DNA of 64,000 bases from Actinomycetota bacterium (GTDB lineage: Bacteria > Actinomycetota > Actinomycetes > S36-B12): assembly GCA_016717115.1 (NCBI GenBank), contig JADKGE010000013.1:10613-74612 (forward strand). The letters run 5' to 3'. A model generated the notes under the pieces. It saw only the letters and a list, made by a program, of their open reading frames with translations, searched no databases and had not been told where the DNA came from. Made by a program: the position numbers and the translations under genes. This document shows positions 25,162 through 33,767 of the stretch, piece after piece. How positions within the stretch are numbered: position 1 is the stretch's first letter; the number at the start of each line of letters is the position of its first letter.

Positions 25162-25971
25162 GTGCTTGACGAGGCATCACTCGCCACGTACCGGAGCGAC
25201 GGCTGTGTCGTCATCCGCGGCCTGTTCTCGGCCGACGAGGTCGAGACGGTTCGACGGGGCATCGACCGCAACCTCGCCGACCCCGGCCCCCTGTTCGGTG
25301 TCGCGAGCCGCGACGACGATCCCGGCCGATTCGTGGAGGACTTCTGCAACTGGCAGCGCATCCCCGAGTACCGCGAAATTGCCTTCGGGTCCAGGGCGGC
25401 CGACGTCGCCGGCGCGCTCATGGGCGGATCGGTCGTCCGGCTCTATCACGATCATCTGCTCGTCAAGGAGCCCGGGACGCGCCAGCACACCCCCTGGCAC
25501 CAGGACCAGCCGTACTACAACGTCGAGGGCTTCGACAACTGCTCGATGTGGATGCCCGTCGATCCGGTGCCTCGCGAGTCGACGCTGGAGTTCCTCGCCG
25601 GATCTCACCGCGAAGGGTGGCTCATGCCCCGCACCTTCCTCACCGAGCAGGCACGGTGGTTCCCCGACGGCAGCCTCGAGGAGATCCCCGACATTGAGGC
25701 CGACCGCGATGCCTTCGACATCCGCGGCTGGGCCCTCGAGCCCGGCGACGCGGTGTACTTCCACATGCTGACCGCCCACCACGCCTACGGCGTGCCGGGC
25801 CGCCACCGCCGCCGGGCCTTCTCCCTGCGGTTCCTCGGCGACGACGCCACACACGCGCCGCGGCCCTGGCGCACGTCGCCGCCGTTCGACGGCCTCGACG
25901 AGGAGCTGCCGCCCGGCGCCCCCATGGACCATCCCCTGTTCCCCGTGCTGCGCACTCGCACGCCCGGGTGA
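25162..25971 (+). CDS. Phytanoyl-CoA dioxygenase (PhyH) family protein
   Basis: A 269-residue Fe(II)/2-oxoglutarate-dependent dioxygenase. The facial triad is visible as HTPWHQDQPYY (His-x-Asp) and the distal His in HMLTAHHAYGV; an Arg for 2-oxoglutarate follows in RRRAFSLRFLGDD. The substrate is unknown: family members hydroxylate lipids, osmolytes or secondary metabolites. The start is a GTG 4 nt after the bcp stop, so the two are co-transcribed. Similar proteins are common in actinobacteria without assigned function. Confidence 0.88.
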   Translation: MLDEASLATYRSDGCVVIRGLFSADEVETVRRGIDRNLADPGPLFGVASRDDDPGRFVEDFCNWQRIPEYREIAFGSRAADVAGALMGGSVVRLYHDHLLVKEPGTRQHTPWHQDQPYYNVEGFDNCSMWMPVDPVPRESTLEFLAGSHREGWLMPRTFLTEQARWFPDGSLEEIPDIEADRDAFDIRGWALEPGDAVYFHMLTAHHAYGVPGRHRRRAFSLRFLGDDATHAPRPWRTSPPFDGLDEELPPGAPMDHPLFPVLRTRTPG

Positions 25972-25990
25972 TCCCGACCGACGACGACGG

Positions 25991-26026
25991 CGTGGCCCCG
26001 GCCCGCTCTCGCGGATCGGGGCCACG
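25991..26026. terminator. Shared terminator hairpin between convergent genes
   Basis: CGTGGCCCCG (25991-26000) pairs with CGGGGCCACG (26017-26026) to give a 10-bp stem with a 16-nt loop. It lies between the PhyH-type gene (plus) and the giant surface protein gene (minus). No T-run. Confidence 0.6.
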
Positions 26027-26055
26027 TCAGGTCAGCACTAGACCAGTGCTACCGC

Positions 26056-29000
26056 CTACTCCTCATCGGCCCTGCGGAGTCGGATCCGAGCTCCGGCGAT
26101 CCCGAGACCACCGGCCGCCAGCAGCACCATGGCCAGCAGGGGCAGGCCCTGGGTCGGCCACTGCGATCCGTCGCCAGCAGGAACGCTGTCTGGGATCGTT
26201 GCTGCCTCAGGAACGGGCACCGTCTCCGGCACCGTCTCAGGCACCGTCGCGGGCTCTGGCGTGATCGGTGTCACGACGACTGCCGGCTCCGTCGTCGGCT
26301 GAATCACTGCCGGCAGTGGAGTGACGGTCTCCGTCGTCACAGGCGGGTTCGGCGGCGGCGGGGGCGGCGTCGGAATCGCCGTGAGCTGATTCGCGACCGT
26401 CACCGTCGGCGTCGTGACCACCGTGGTGTCTCCGTCAGTCGTGTCCTTCGTGATCGTCGCGGGCGAACCCGAGATGACCGGCGTCGACCACGTGTACCCG
26501 CTCGGAGCCCCAGGCAGGGTCTCCGTCACCGTGCAGACATACCCAGTCGGGATGCCGCTGACGGGCTTGGACGATCCAGCCGCCACAGTCACGGTGCCAG
26601 TCAGCGTCTTCGCACCCGCCAGGGCGCAGCTGTAGTCGATGGCGAACGGGGTGCTGTACCCCGAGCCACCGGCGGCAAGCGTCTTCGCGATGACCAGGCT
26701 GCCGCGGTCGCGGGTGATGGAGTTGCCCACCGCGATCCCGTACGTCGCGCCCTTGGCCGTGATGACCTGAGACGCCGGCGTGTAGGTGATCGTGCCCCAC
26801 GTGAAGTTCGGGATCGCTTCAGGAGCAACCTCGGTCACCGTGCACGTCGACCCGGTCGGGATCCCGCCCACCGTCGCCGGCGAACCAGGAGACACCGACA
26901 CCCGGCCGGTGTAGTCCAGACCACAGTCATAGTTCACCGTGTAACTCGCCGGCACCGTCGCCTGATCCTCATTGGCCAGGGTCTTGGAGATCTCCAGGCT
27001 GCCGCGGTCGCGGGTGATGGAGTTGCCCACCGCGATCCCGTACGTCGCGCCCTTGGCCGTAATGACCTGCGACGCCGGCGTGTAGGTGATCGTGCCCCAC
27101 GTGAAGCCCGGGATCACTTCAGGAGCAACCTCGGTCACCGTGCACGTCGACCCGGTCGGGATCCCGCCCACCGTCGCCGGCGAACCAGGAGACACCGACA
27201 CATGGCCGGTGTAGCCCAGACCACAGTCGTAGTTCACCGTGAAACTGGCCGGCACCGTCGCCTGATCCTCATTGGCCAGGGTCTTGGAGATCTCCAGGCT
27301 GCCGCGGTCGCGGGTCAGGTTGTTCGTCGTCGTCACCGTGACCGACGCCTGGTCAGCCGCCGGAATCGTCACCGTCGCCGACGGCGCGAACGTCGCCGTG
27401 CCCCACGAGTAGCCGGACACGCTCGGCTTGGTCGGCTCGCTCACCGTGCACGACGTGTTCGACGGGATCCCCGACACCGTCGCGGACGCACCCGCCTTCA
27501 CCGACACATCACCGGTGAACCCGGTCCCGCAGTTGTAGTGGATCGCGAAGTCACCCGCGAACGGCTCCGAACCCGCCTTCAACGCCTTCGCCAACACTAG
27601 GCTCCCGTGGTTACGGGTGAGGTTGTTCGTCGTCGTCACCGTGACCGACGCCTGGTCAGCGGCCGGGATCGACACCGTCGCCGACGGCGCGAACGTCGCC
27701 GTGTCCCACGAATAGCCGGACACGCTCGGCTTGGTCGGCTCGCTCACCGTGCACGGCGTGTTCGACGGGATCCCCGACACCGTCGCGGACTCACCCGCCG
27801 CCACCGACACGTCGCCGATGAACCCGGTCCCGCAGTTGTAGTGGATCGCGAAGTCACCCGCGAACGGCTCCGAACCCGCCTTCAACGCCTTCGCCAGCAC
27901 CAGGCTCCCGTGGTTACGGGTCAGGTTGTTCGTCGTCGTCACCGTCACCGACCGGGTCCCGGAGTTGGGGATCGACACGGTCGCCGACGGCGCGAACGTC
28001 GCCGTGCCCCACGAGTAGCCGGACACGCTCGGCTTGGTCGGCTCGCTCACCGTGCACGACGTGTTCGACGGGATCCCCGACACCGTCGCGGACGCACCCG
28101 CCTTCACCGACACATCACCGGTGAACCCGGTCCCGCAGTTGTAGTGGATCGCGAAGTCACCCCCGAACGGCTCCGAACCCGCCTTCAACGCCTTCGCCAG
28201 CACCAGGCTGCCCTTATCCATCGAGTTGAGGAACACGCAACTCGGCGAGTCGGTCCTCGCGACACCCGTCATGACCACGGCGCCGTTTGCCCCCGTGAAG
28301 GTCCTCATGTCAGGCGCGCTTCCGATGGTGCACGTCGCGGATGTGAAGTGGTACCCCGTCTGCGGAGTCTCGGTCACGGTCACGTCCGTGGGGAACGTGC
28401 CCGTCAAGGTGAACTGAATGCTGCCGTCCGTGCCAGTCGGGGCGTTGAGGTTAGCGGTGAAGCCGCTCAGGGGCGTGACCGCGCCCTTCGTTGATGTGGC
28501 GTCGAACCTCCAGCCGTCCGCTGGCGTGCTTGATTCAAGGTTGTCTCCGACGCGCTTCTGAACCGTCACCTTTCCACCGCACTGCGCCGTCGCGATGTCC
28601 TTGAGCGTCTTGGCCAAGGCGTCAAAGTCAGTCAGGTAGTAGTCAGACCCTGCCGTCTGTCCGCTGATGGCTGCGAGGTTCAGGTAGGAGCTGCTCAGGG
28701 CACCGGTACCGATGCCGATACCGACACCGATCACTCGTGGCGTGCCGTGCGACGGCGTGCCACTCATGGGCATGGCCTTGACGGCATTGGCAGAGTGAAT
28801 AGCCTCCTCAACGTTCTGGAGGTCCACGTTGTGCCCATCGCCGCCACCGACGTAGTACGTCGGATCACCGTCGGTGAGTACCAGGACGGCATCTAGAGCC
28901 TGACCGGTCGTGGCGATCTGCCGGAGCCCGGCATCCCAGTTCGTGCCGCCACCCTGCTGCGTCATGTTGCCGATGTAGGTGTTGAGGGCGGCGGCGGTCC

Positions 29001-30813
29001 CGGTCGCCTGGACGGACGTCAGCGCCTTGGTCGAGTTGCCAGGAGCGCTGGAGGCGAAGGAGAAGATCGAGATGTTCGATGGGGTCCCCGCGAGCTGCGT
29101 CACGAACCCCTGGGCCGCCGCCTTCATCTGACCCCACTCGGTGCCGTCGATCGAGTTGGACTCGTCGAACAGCAGCGCGATGTTCATCCCGCAGAAGCCG
29201 GGCCACTCCGGATTGGCAGCCGCGTTCGCCCAGTTGCGCGTCGACGACGGCACCTGGGTTGCTCCGGATGCCACGGTAGAACCAGCGGTGACGCTGACGT
29301 TGAACCGGTAGTCGGTGGTGATGCTCTCCGGAATCGCTGCGTCACCGGTGCTGAGCCTCGGCAGGGGAGTCCACCCACTAATGATCTGAGGGGACTGCTC
29401 CACGACGAGGAAGCGGGCGGATGTGTTCCCAGCCGGCACGCCCATCGAACAGACGCCGTCAGTTCCGCCCACTTTGGCTGTGGTGCAGGTCGCGGCAGGA
29501 GCACCCGCCGGGATGGTCGTGGTCGTCGAACTCGTGACCGCGTAGGCCTCGAACACGACGCCGTTCAGACCGGAGACGCTGCCGTCGGCTAGGCGTCGAC
29601 CGGCCTTGTGCACCGTGATCGTGCCGTTAGAATCGGTGAACGTGGCCGATGCCATCCGGCCGGAGTCCATGCCCATGGCAGTGATGTCGTACGTCGCCAC
29701 GAAGTAGTCGGGCAGGTCGAACGAGTCGGCGATGGAACCGTCCTTGAACACCGGCACGATCGCATCGTGCTGCCAGGTCTGGCCGAGCGTGTCGTTCACG
29801 ATGATGCGGACCGTCTCGTCACCCTTCCAGCCGGTGCCGAGGAGTTCCACGGTCGAGGCCGGGGCGTAGTCAGCAAGGTCGCTTGTGATCGTGACCGGGT
29901 CGAGCGGGGTCTCGGAGAAGCTCGTTGTCGCAGTCGCGTCAGTATCCGTGCCCGTCACCTTGACGTCCAGCGACTCGATGTACTTCTTAGGCAGGGTGAA
30001 GGTGTCTTCCAGGGTGCCCTCCGACGACACTGTCGCGGTCGTCTCGTAGACGACGGTCCCGTCCTCGCTATCGCTAGCGACGATGGTGGCCTCGACGTCG
30101 CCGGTCCATCCGGAGCCGGTCAGTGTGACGTCGTCACCAGGCGCGTACTGCGTCTGGTCCGTCGACACGGTCTCCGCCGTCTTGTCCTCCGACGGGGCCA
30201 CGTCCGGGCACGCCTTCGCACTCGTTGAATCCTCGGAGAAGGACGGATCGGGGCTGGCACTCGCATCGTCACTCGACGTCACACAAGGGTCATCCGACTC
30301 ACTCGGGTCAACGAATTCACTCGGGTCAACGAATTCACTCGGGTCAGCGGACTCACTCGGGTCAACGAATTCACTTGGATCGCCGGACTCACTCGGGTCA
30401 GCCGACTCACTCGGATCGGCGGACTCACTCGGATCGGCAGGCGACCCTGCGTCCACCGATCCCCCAGCCGGAGTGTCGATCACCGGCGCATCGGCCGGTG
30501 GCGCGTCGGGAGGCGCATCCACCGCCGGTGCGTCGGAACTTGGGGCATCCGTCACAGGTGCGTCCGGCGCGGGGTCTTCGGCGACCACCGCGTCGGGGGC
30601 TGGTACGTCGGCCGGCGTGACATCGACCGGTGTGGCGTCGTCAGCGCGCACGATGGAGGCAGCCGTCGCGGCTGACGCCGATGACACCGCGGTCATTCCT
30701 AGGAAGCCGCTGAAGACCACACTCAAGGTCGCGATGAGTGCGACTGCTGTCATCGCACGCGATGACATGGACTGGTTGTGCTGTTCCCCGCGCCTGCGCG
30801 AACCGTGCGACAT
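26056..30813 (-). CDS. Giant surface protein with VWA domain and DUF5979-type repeats
   Basis: A 1585-residue exported protein. The signal peptide is MTAVALIATLSVVFSGFLGM with Ala-rich cleavage near residue 48. Then come an Asp/Pro/Ala-rich stretch, eight or so 6-residue DPSES/DPSEF repeats (about 125-174), two beta-sandwich repeats (YAPGDDVTLTGSGW, YAPASTVELLGTGW; about 215-390) and a SpaA/Cna-B-like segment (TITVHKAGRRLADGS). A VWA domain follows (about 540-740; MIDAS LLFDESNS, LTDGDP), then six repeats of about 100 residues of DUF5979 type (about 866-1474, each with a Cys pair in YNCG or YDCG and CTV). The protein ends in a Pro-rich spacer and a C-terminal helix before RIRLRRADEE. No LPXTG is present. 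It is probably an adhesin or stalk; GGGAGAG precedes the ATG. Confidence 0.9.
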   Translation of the reverse strand: MSHGSRRRGEQHNQSMSSRAMTAVALIATLSVVFSGFLGMTAVSSASAATAASIVRADDATPVDVTPADVPAPDAVVAEDPAPDAPVTDAPSSDAPAVDAPPDAPPADAPVIDTPAGGSVDAGSPADPSESADPSESADPSESGDPSEFVDPSESADPSEFVDPSEFVDPSESDDPCVTSSDDASASPDPSFSEDSTSAKACPDVAPSEDKTAETVSTDQTQYAPGDDVTLTGSGWTGDVEATIVASDSEDGTVVYETTATVSSEGTLEDTFTLPKKYIESLDVKVTGTDTDATATTSFSETPLDPVTITSDLADYAPASTVELLGTGWKGDETVRIIVNDTLGQTWQHDAIVPVFKDGSIADSFDLPDYFVATYDITAMGMDSGRMASATFTDSNGTITVHKAGRRLADGSVSGLNGVVFEAYAVTSSTTTTIPAGAPAATCTTAKVGGTDGVCSMGVPAGNTSARFLVVEQSPQIISGWTPLPRLSTGDAAIPESITTDYRFNVSVTAGSTVASGATQVPSSTRNWANAAANPEWPGFCGMNIALLFDESNSIDGTEWGQMKAAAQGFVTQLAGTPSNISIFSFASSAPGNSTKALTSVQATGTAAALNTYIGNMTQQGGGTNWDAGLRQIATTGQALDAVLVLTDGDPTYYVGGGDGHNVDLQNVEEAIHSANAVKAMPMSGTPSHGTPRVIGVGIGIGTGALSSSYLNLAAISGQTAGSDYYLTDFDALAKTLKDIATAQCGGKVTVQKRVGDNLESSTPADGWRFDATSTKGAVTPLSGFTANLNAPTGTDGSIQFTLTGTFPTDVTVTETPQTGYHFTSATCTIGSAPDMRTFTGANGAVVMTGVARTDSPSCVFLNSMDKGSLVLAKALKAGSEPFGGDFAIHYNCGTGFTGDVSVKAGASATVSGIPSNTSCTVSEPTKPSVSGYSWGTATFAPSATVSIPNSGTRSVTVTTTNNLTRNHGSLVLAKALKAGSEPFAGDFAIHYNCGTGFIGDVSVAAGESATVSGIPSNTPCTVSEPTKPSVSGYSWDTATFAPSATVSIPAADQASVTVTTTNNLTRNHGSLVLAKALKAGSEPFAGDFAIHYNCGTGFTGDVSVKAGASATVSGIPSNTSCTVSEPTKPSVSGYSWGTATFAPSATVTIPAADQASVTVTTTNNLTRDRGSLEISKTLANEDQATVPASFTVNYDCGLGYTGHVSVSPGSPATVGGIPTGSTCTVTEVAPEVIPGFTWGTITYTPASQVITAKGATYGIAVGNSITRDRGSLEISKTLANEDQATVPASYTVNYDCGLDYTGRVSVSPGSPATVGGIPTGSTCTVTEVAPEAIPNFTWGTITYTPASQVITAKGATYGIAVGNSITRDRGSLVIAKTLAAGGSGYSTPFAIDYSCALAGAKTLTGTVTVAAGSSKPVSGIPTGYVCTVTETLPGAPSGYTWSTPVISGSPATITKDTTDGDTTVVTTPTVTVANQLTAIPTPPPPPPNPPVTTETVTPLPAVIQPTTEPAVVVTPITPEPATVPETVPETVPVPEAATIPDSVPAGDGSQWPTQGLPLLAMVLLAAGGLGIAGARIRLRRADEE
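26390..28217 (-). repeat. Six tandem ~300-bp repeats in the surface protein gene
   Basis: Repeat boundaries fall near 28210, 27905, 27605, 27305, 27005, 26705 and 26395. The first three units (GSLVLAKALKAGSEPF) are nearly identical to one another, as are the next two (GSLEISKTLANEDQATVPAS). The sixth (GSLVIAKTLAAGG) has diverged. Near identity within each class indicates recent duplication or gene conversion. Confidence 0.9.
30294..30440 (-). repeat. 18-bp coding repeats (DPSES/DPSEF) in surface protein gene
   Basis: About eight tandem copies of an 18-bp unit such as GGTCAACGAATTCACTCG on the plus strand encode a six-residue motif (D-P-S-E-S/F-A/V). Such arrays vary in copy number by slippage and form extended linkers. 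Confidence 0.88.
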
Positions 30814-30962
30814 GATCTCTCCCGATGGCCGAACCGCCTTCGCGAGACCATTGGACGACGACTCGTGAAGTCGGGCTATTCCTGAAGTCAGGATGCTCCG
30901 CCTCGGTGGCTATATCTGGGCCGAGCCGCCCTCTGGCGGGACAATGGACCGCATTGATAGGA

Positions 30963-30976
30963 CTTGACCGGTCAAG
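30963..30976. promoter_or_regulatory. Perfect 14-bp palindrome upstream of surface protein gene
   Basis: CTTGACCGGTCAAG lies 150 nt upstream of the surface-protein start in a 278-nt spacer that ends at the tRNA-Leu gene. It may be an operator, or its TTGACC may be a -35 element. The rest of the spacer holds nothing I recognise. Confidence 0.4.
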
Positions 30977-31091
30977 CGTTTGCACACGAGCCGTAGAAAC
31001 GGACATTCTGGGGTGCGCCACGGCGCGATCCACTTCCATTCGGAACGCGCACTCGGAGCGCATCGGCCCTTCAGTAGAGTCGGGCAGCCCG

Positions 31092-31172
31092 GCGGGTGTG
31101 GTGGAATGGCAGACACGCGGCGTTTAGGTCGCCGTGCCGAAAGGCGTGAGGGTTCAAGTCCCTCCACCCGCA
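31092..31172 (+). tRNA. tRNA-Leu (TAG)
   Basis: The acceptor arms GCGGGTG (31092-31098) and CACCCGC (31165-31171) pair. The anticodon loop TTTAGGT gives TAG, and the long variable arm (GCCGAAAGGC region) marks a class II tRNA. The discriminator is A31172. CCA is not encoded, unlike in the tRNA-Lys gene. Confidence 0.95.
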
Positions 31173-31173
31173 C

Positions 31174-31629
31174 TCAGTCCACGACGGCCAAGGCCTCGCG
31201 GACGGCGATGGAGACACCGTCCTGGTCTTCCTTGCTCAGCCACTGCGCCTCAGGACGCGACAGGTACGCGAAGACCCTCGGGCCTCGTTCGTCCGGGGTG
31301 AACGACGAGAGCCGTGGCACGACATGGATGTGCAGGTGGCCGAAGCCCTCTTGCTCGGCGAACATCATCAGGTAGGTCTTCGTGCAGCCGGTCACGGCGC
31401 GAAGCGCGGCCGACAGCCTGCGTAGCAGGTCACCCAGCGGAGCCACCTCATCAGGCGTCAGCGAGTCGAGTGCCATCACATGGCGGGTTGGGACAACGAC
31501 GAGCCAGCCGGCCAGCGACGAGTTGAAAGCATGGGCAACGCGCCATCCGCCCTCGACGGCGACGCACTCGCGAGGAGGCAGCGCCCCGATGCGCGCGTTC
31601 ATCGCGCACGGGTAGCACTCGTCTGGCAC
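31174..31629 (-). CDS. HIT-family hydrolase
   Basis: A 151-residue HIT protein. The catalytic histidine triad motif is GHLHIHVVPR, and the N-terminal CYPC pair may bind zinc as in some actinobacterial members. It hydrolyses or transfers nucleotide phosphoester or phosphoramidate bonds; the substrate is not known. GTG start, 8 nt after the rdgB stop, so it is the last gene of the murI-rph-rdgB group. Its stop lies 1 nt beyond the opposite-strand tRNA-Leu. Confidence 0.88.
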   Translation of the reverse strand: MPDECYPCAMNARIGALPPRECVAVEGGWRVAHAFNSSLAGWLVVVPTRHVMALDSLTPDEVAPLGDLLRRLSAALRAVTGCTKTYLMMFAEQEGFGHLHIHVVPRLSSFTPDERGPRVFAYLSRPEAQWLSKEDQDGVSIAVREALAVVD

Positions 31630-31637
31630 CAGAAGCC

Positions 31638-32243
31638 CTAGTCCAGGAGGGCCGCGATGACGGGCGCAAGCGCCTCGAGCGCACGGCCGCGATGGCTGAT
31701 CGCGTCCTTCTCGCTGGCAGGGATCTCAGCCAACGTGCGGCTCTTGCCCAGCGGGATGAAGATCGGGTCGTAGCCGAACCCGCCGGTGCCCCGCGGTTCG
31801 CGGATGATGGCGCCCTCGACGGTGCCCTCGACCACTCGCTCCGTGCCGTCGGGCAGGGCGATCGCGGCCGCGCAGTGGAATGCTGCGCCACGCCGGGCGT
31901 CGGGCACATCGTCGATCTGGGCGAGGACCAGCGCGACGTTGCCAGCGTCGTCGCCGTGGTTGCCGGACCACCGCGCCGAGAAGATGCCTGGCATCCCATT
32001 GAGCGCGTTGATGCACAGCCCCGAGTCGTCGGCGATCGCCGGAAGTCCGGTGATGCGCGCGATCTCGCGCGCCTTCAGCAGGGCATTGCCCGCGAACGAC
32101 GACTCGGTCTCGGCGATGTCGGGCAGGTCGGGGAACGCGTCGGCGCCGAGCAGTTCGACATCCAGCCCGTGCGACTCCAGGATGCGGTGGAGCTCCTGGA
32201 GCTTGTGGCGGTTCTTGCTCGCGAGCACGACCTGGGGCGGCAT
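31638..32243 (-). CDS. rdgB: XTP/dITP diphosphatase
   Basis: A 201-residue Ham1/RdgB enzyme that removes non-canonical purine nucleotides (ITP, XTP, dITP) by pyrophosphate release. Signature segments are VVLASKNRHKLQEL, ETESSFAGNALLKAR, ADDSGLCINALNGMPG and GTGGFGYDPIFIP followed by KDAISHRGRAL. The ATG at 32243 is chosen because the conserved N-terminus starts there; it lies 2 nt after the rph stop. Confidence 0.95.
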   Translation of the reverse strand: MPPQVVLASKNRHKLQELHRILESHGLDVELLGADAFPDLPDIAETESSFAGNALLKAREIARITGLPAIADDSGLCINALNGMPGIFSARWSGNHGDDAGNVALVLAQIDDVPDARRGAAFHCAAAIALPDGTERVVEGTVEGAIIREPRGTGGFGYDPIFIPLGKSRTLAEIPASEKDAISHRGRALEALAPVIAALLD

Positions 32244-32245
32244 GG

Positions 32246-32989
32246 TCAGCCCTTCGCGGAGAGCGGCGTCGCGAGCGCTGCTGCCTGCAGTTCGGTGAGG
32301 CGGGCGCACCCGCCCGCGGCGAGGTCGAGCAGGTCGTTGAGCAGAGAGCGGTCGAACGCCTCGCCCTCGGCAGTGCCCTGCACCTCGACGAAACGGCCGT
32401 CGCCCGTCATGACGACGTTCATGTCGGTGTCTGCGTTGACGTCGTCGTCGTAGTGAAGGTCAAGTCGAGGTTCACCCTCGACGATCCCCACGCTGACCGC
32501 GGCGACCGATCCCTTGAGCGGGTCGACGCCGGGCTTCAGCAGTCCCTGTGCGCGCGCCCAGGTCAGCGAGTCGGCCAGGGCCACGTAAGCACCCGTGATC
32601 GCAGCCGTGCGGGTGCCGCCGTCGGCCTGGAGGACGTCGCAGTCGATGAGGATGCTGTTCTCGCCGAGCACGCCCATGTCGACGACGGCCCGAAGGCTCC
32701 GCCCAATGAGGCGCGAGATCTCCTGCGTGCGACCGCCGAGCTTGCCCTTGACGGACTCGCGCTGGTTGCGCGTGTTCGTGGCCCGCGGCAGCATCGCGTA
32801 CTCCGCCGTGACCCACCCCTTGCCCGACCCCTTCATCCAGCGCGGCACGCCCTCGGTGAACGACGCGGTGCACAGCACGCGGGTGCGGCCGAACGAGACG
32901 AGCGTGGAGCCCTCGGGATGGTCGAGCCAGCCCCGCTCGAAGGTGATGGGACGGAGGTGGTCGGCGGCGCGGCCATCGGATCGAGTCAT
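32246..32989 (-). CDS. rph: RNase PH
   Basis: A 247-residue phosphorolytic 3'-exoribonuclease that trims tRNA 3' ends. Typical segments are RPITFERGWLDHPEGS, GKGWVTAEYAMLPRAT, GRTQEISRLIGRSLRAVVD and CDVLQADGGTRTAAITGA. The length is normal. The promoter predicts a leaderless mRNA covering rph, rdgB and the HIT gene. Confidence 0.96.
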   Translation of the reverse strand: MTRSDGRAADHLRPITFERGWLDHPEGSTLVSFGRTRVLCTASFTEGVPRWMKGSGKGWVTAEYAMLPRATNTRNQRESVKGKLGGRTQEISRLIGRSLRAVVDMGVLGENSILIDCDVLQADGGTRTAAITGAYVALADSLTWARAQGLLKPGVDPLKGSVAAVSVGIVEGEPRLDLHYDDDVNADTDMNVVMTGDGRFVEVQGTAEGEAFDRSLLNDLLDLAAGGCARLTELQAAALATPLSAKG

Positions 32990-32995
32990 GCGGTG

Positions 32996-33001
32996 ACCCT
33001 A
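32996..33001 (-). promoter_or_regulatory. -10 box TAGGGT, leaderless start at 32989
   Basis: On the minus strand TAGGGT lies 6 nt before the rph ATG, without a Shine-Dalgarno. Confidence 0.6.
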
Positions 33002-33014
33002 CCGACGAGCCCTG

Positions 33015-33767
33015 TCACACCGTGATGGTCATCCCGGGTCGAGCCCGCTCGATGGGTCCGCTGAACTCGGCCGAGGCCTCGCGCAGCACGACATCGTCGT
33101 CGTTCCACGTGACGAGGTGCGTGAGAAGCAGCAGACCGGCATCCGCGGCCGTCGCGGCCCGCCCCGCATCGGCGCCCGTCATGTGGAGATCGACGGGGTT
33201 GGCGTCACCGACGAAGGACGCCTCGAACAGCGCGATGTCGGTTCCTGCCGCCAGCGTGGCAAGCGCCGCGTTCGGCCCGGTGTCGCCCGAGTAGGTGATC
33301 GAGCGGCCGCCCGCGCTCACGCGGATGCTGTAGGCCTCCACGGGGTGGACCGCACGAGCCACCTGAATGGTGAACGGCCCGACCGCCATGGCCCCCGGCT
33401 CGAAGGACCGCACGTCGAACACCAGATCGAGGTCGGCCGGGTCGGTCATCCCGTAGATGGCCGAAATGCGCGCGGCCACGTCGCTCGGGCCGATGAGCGG
33501 CAGCCGAACGGCCTGCCGCGCCGGGCCATAGTGGCGCATGACGTACAGCGGCGCCACGTCCGCACAGTGGTCGACGTGGCAGTGGCTCAGGAGGACGGCG
33601 AACGAGCCGTCGCCCGACTCGGGGTCGAGGACATCCTGAAGCGGTCCGAGGGATCCGTTGCCCAGGTCGAGAACGAGGCGGAAACCGTCCTGCTCGATGA
33701 CATAGCAGGACCCGGGGTTGCCCGGCGTCGGGTAGGAGCCGGAGCAGCCGACCACGGTGAGCTTCAT
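33015..33767 (-). CDS. Metallo-beta-lactamase-fold phosphodiesterase (Rv1339-like)
   Basis: A 250-residue MBL-fold protein beginning MKLTVVGCSGSYPTPGNPGS. Zinc ligands lie in LLSHCHVDHCADV (HxHxDH), a His in ARAVHPVEAY, an Asp in ITYSGDTGPN and a His near the end in LLLTHLV. The place between murI and rph is that of M. tuberculosis Rv1339, reported to hydrolyse cAMP; RNase Z-like folds are related. It overlaps the murI stop by 4 nt. A cyclic-nucleotide phosphodiesterase role is inference from homology and synteny. Confidence 0.88.
   Translation of the reverse strand: MKLTVVGCSGSYPTPGNPGSCYVIEQDGFRLVLDLGNGSLGPLQDVLDPESGDGSFAVLLSHCHVDHCADVAPLYVMRHYGPARQAVRLPLIGPSDVAARISAIYGMTDPADLDLVFDVRSFEPGAMAVGPFTIQVARAVHPVEAYSIRVSAGGRSITYSGDTGPNAALATLAAGTDIALFEASFVGDANPVDLHMTGADAGRAATAADAGLLLLTHLVTWNDDDVVLREASAEFSGPIERARPGMTITV

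Noticed and set aside
27202..28494. Long plus-strand open frames antisense to the surface protein
   Set aside because: They are Arg/His-rich repeats that mirror the repeats of the minus-strand gene; shadows of GC-rich coding DNA with no start signals or family motifs.
30294..30440. CRISPR-like array of short repeats
   Set aside because: The 18-bp units are contiguous with no spacers and are in frame inside a coding region.
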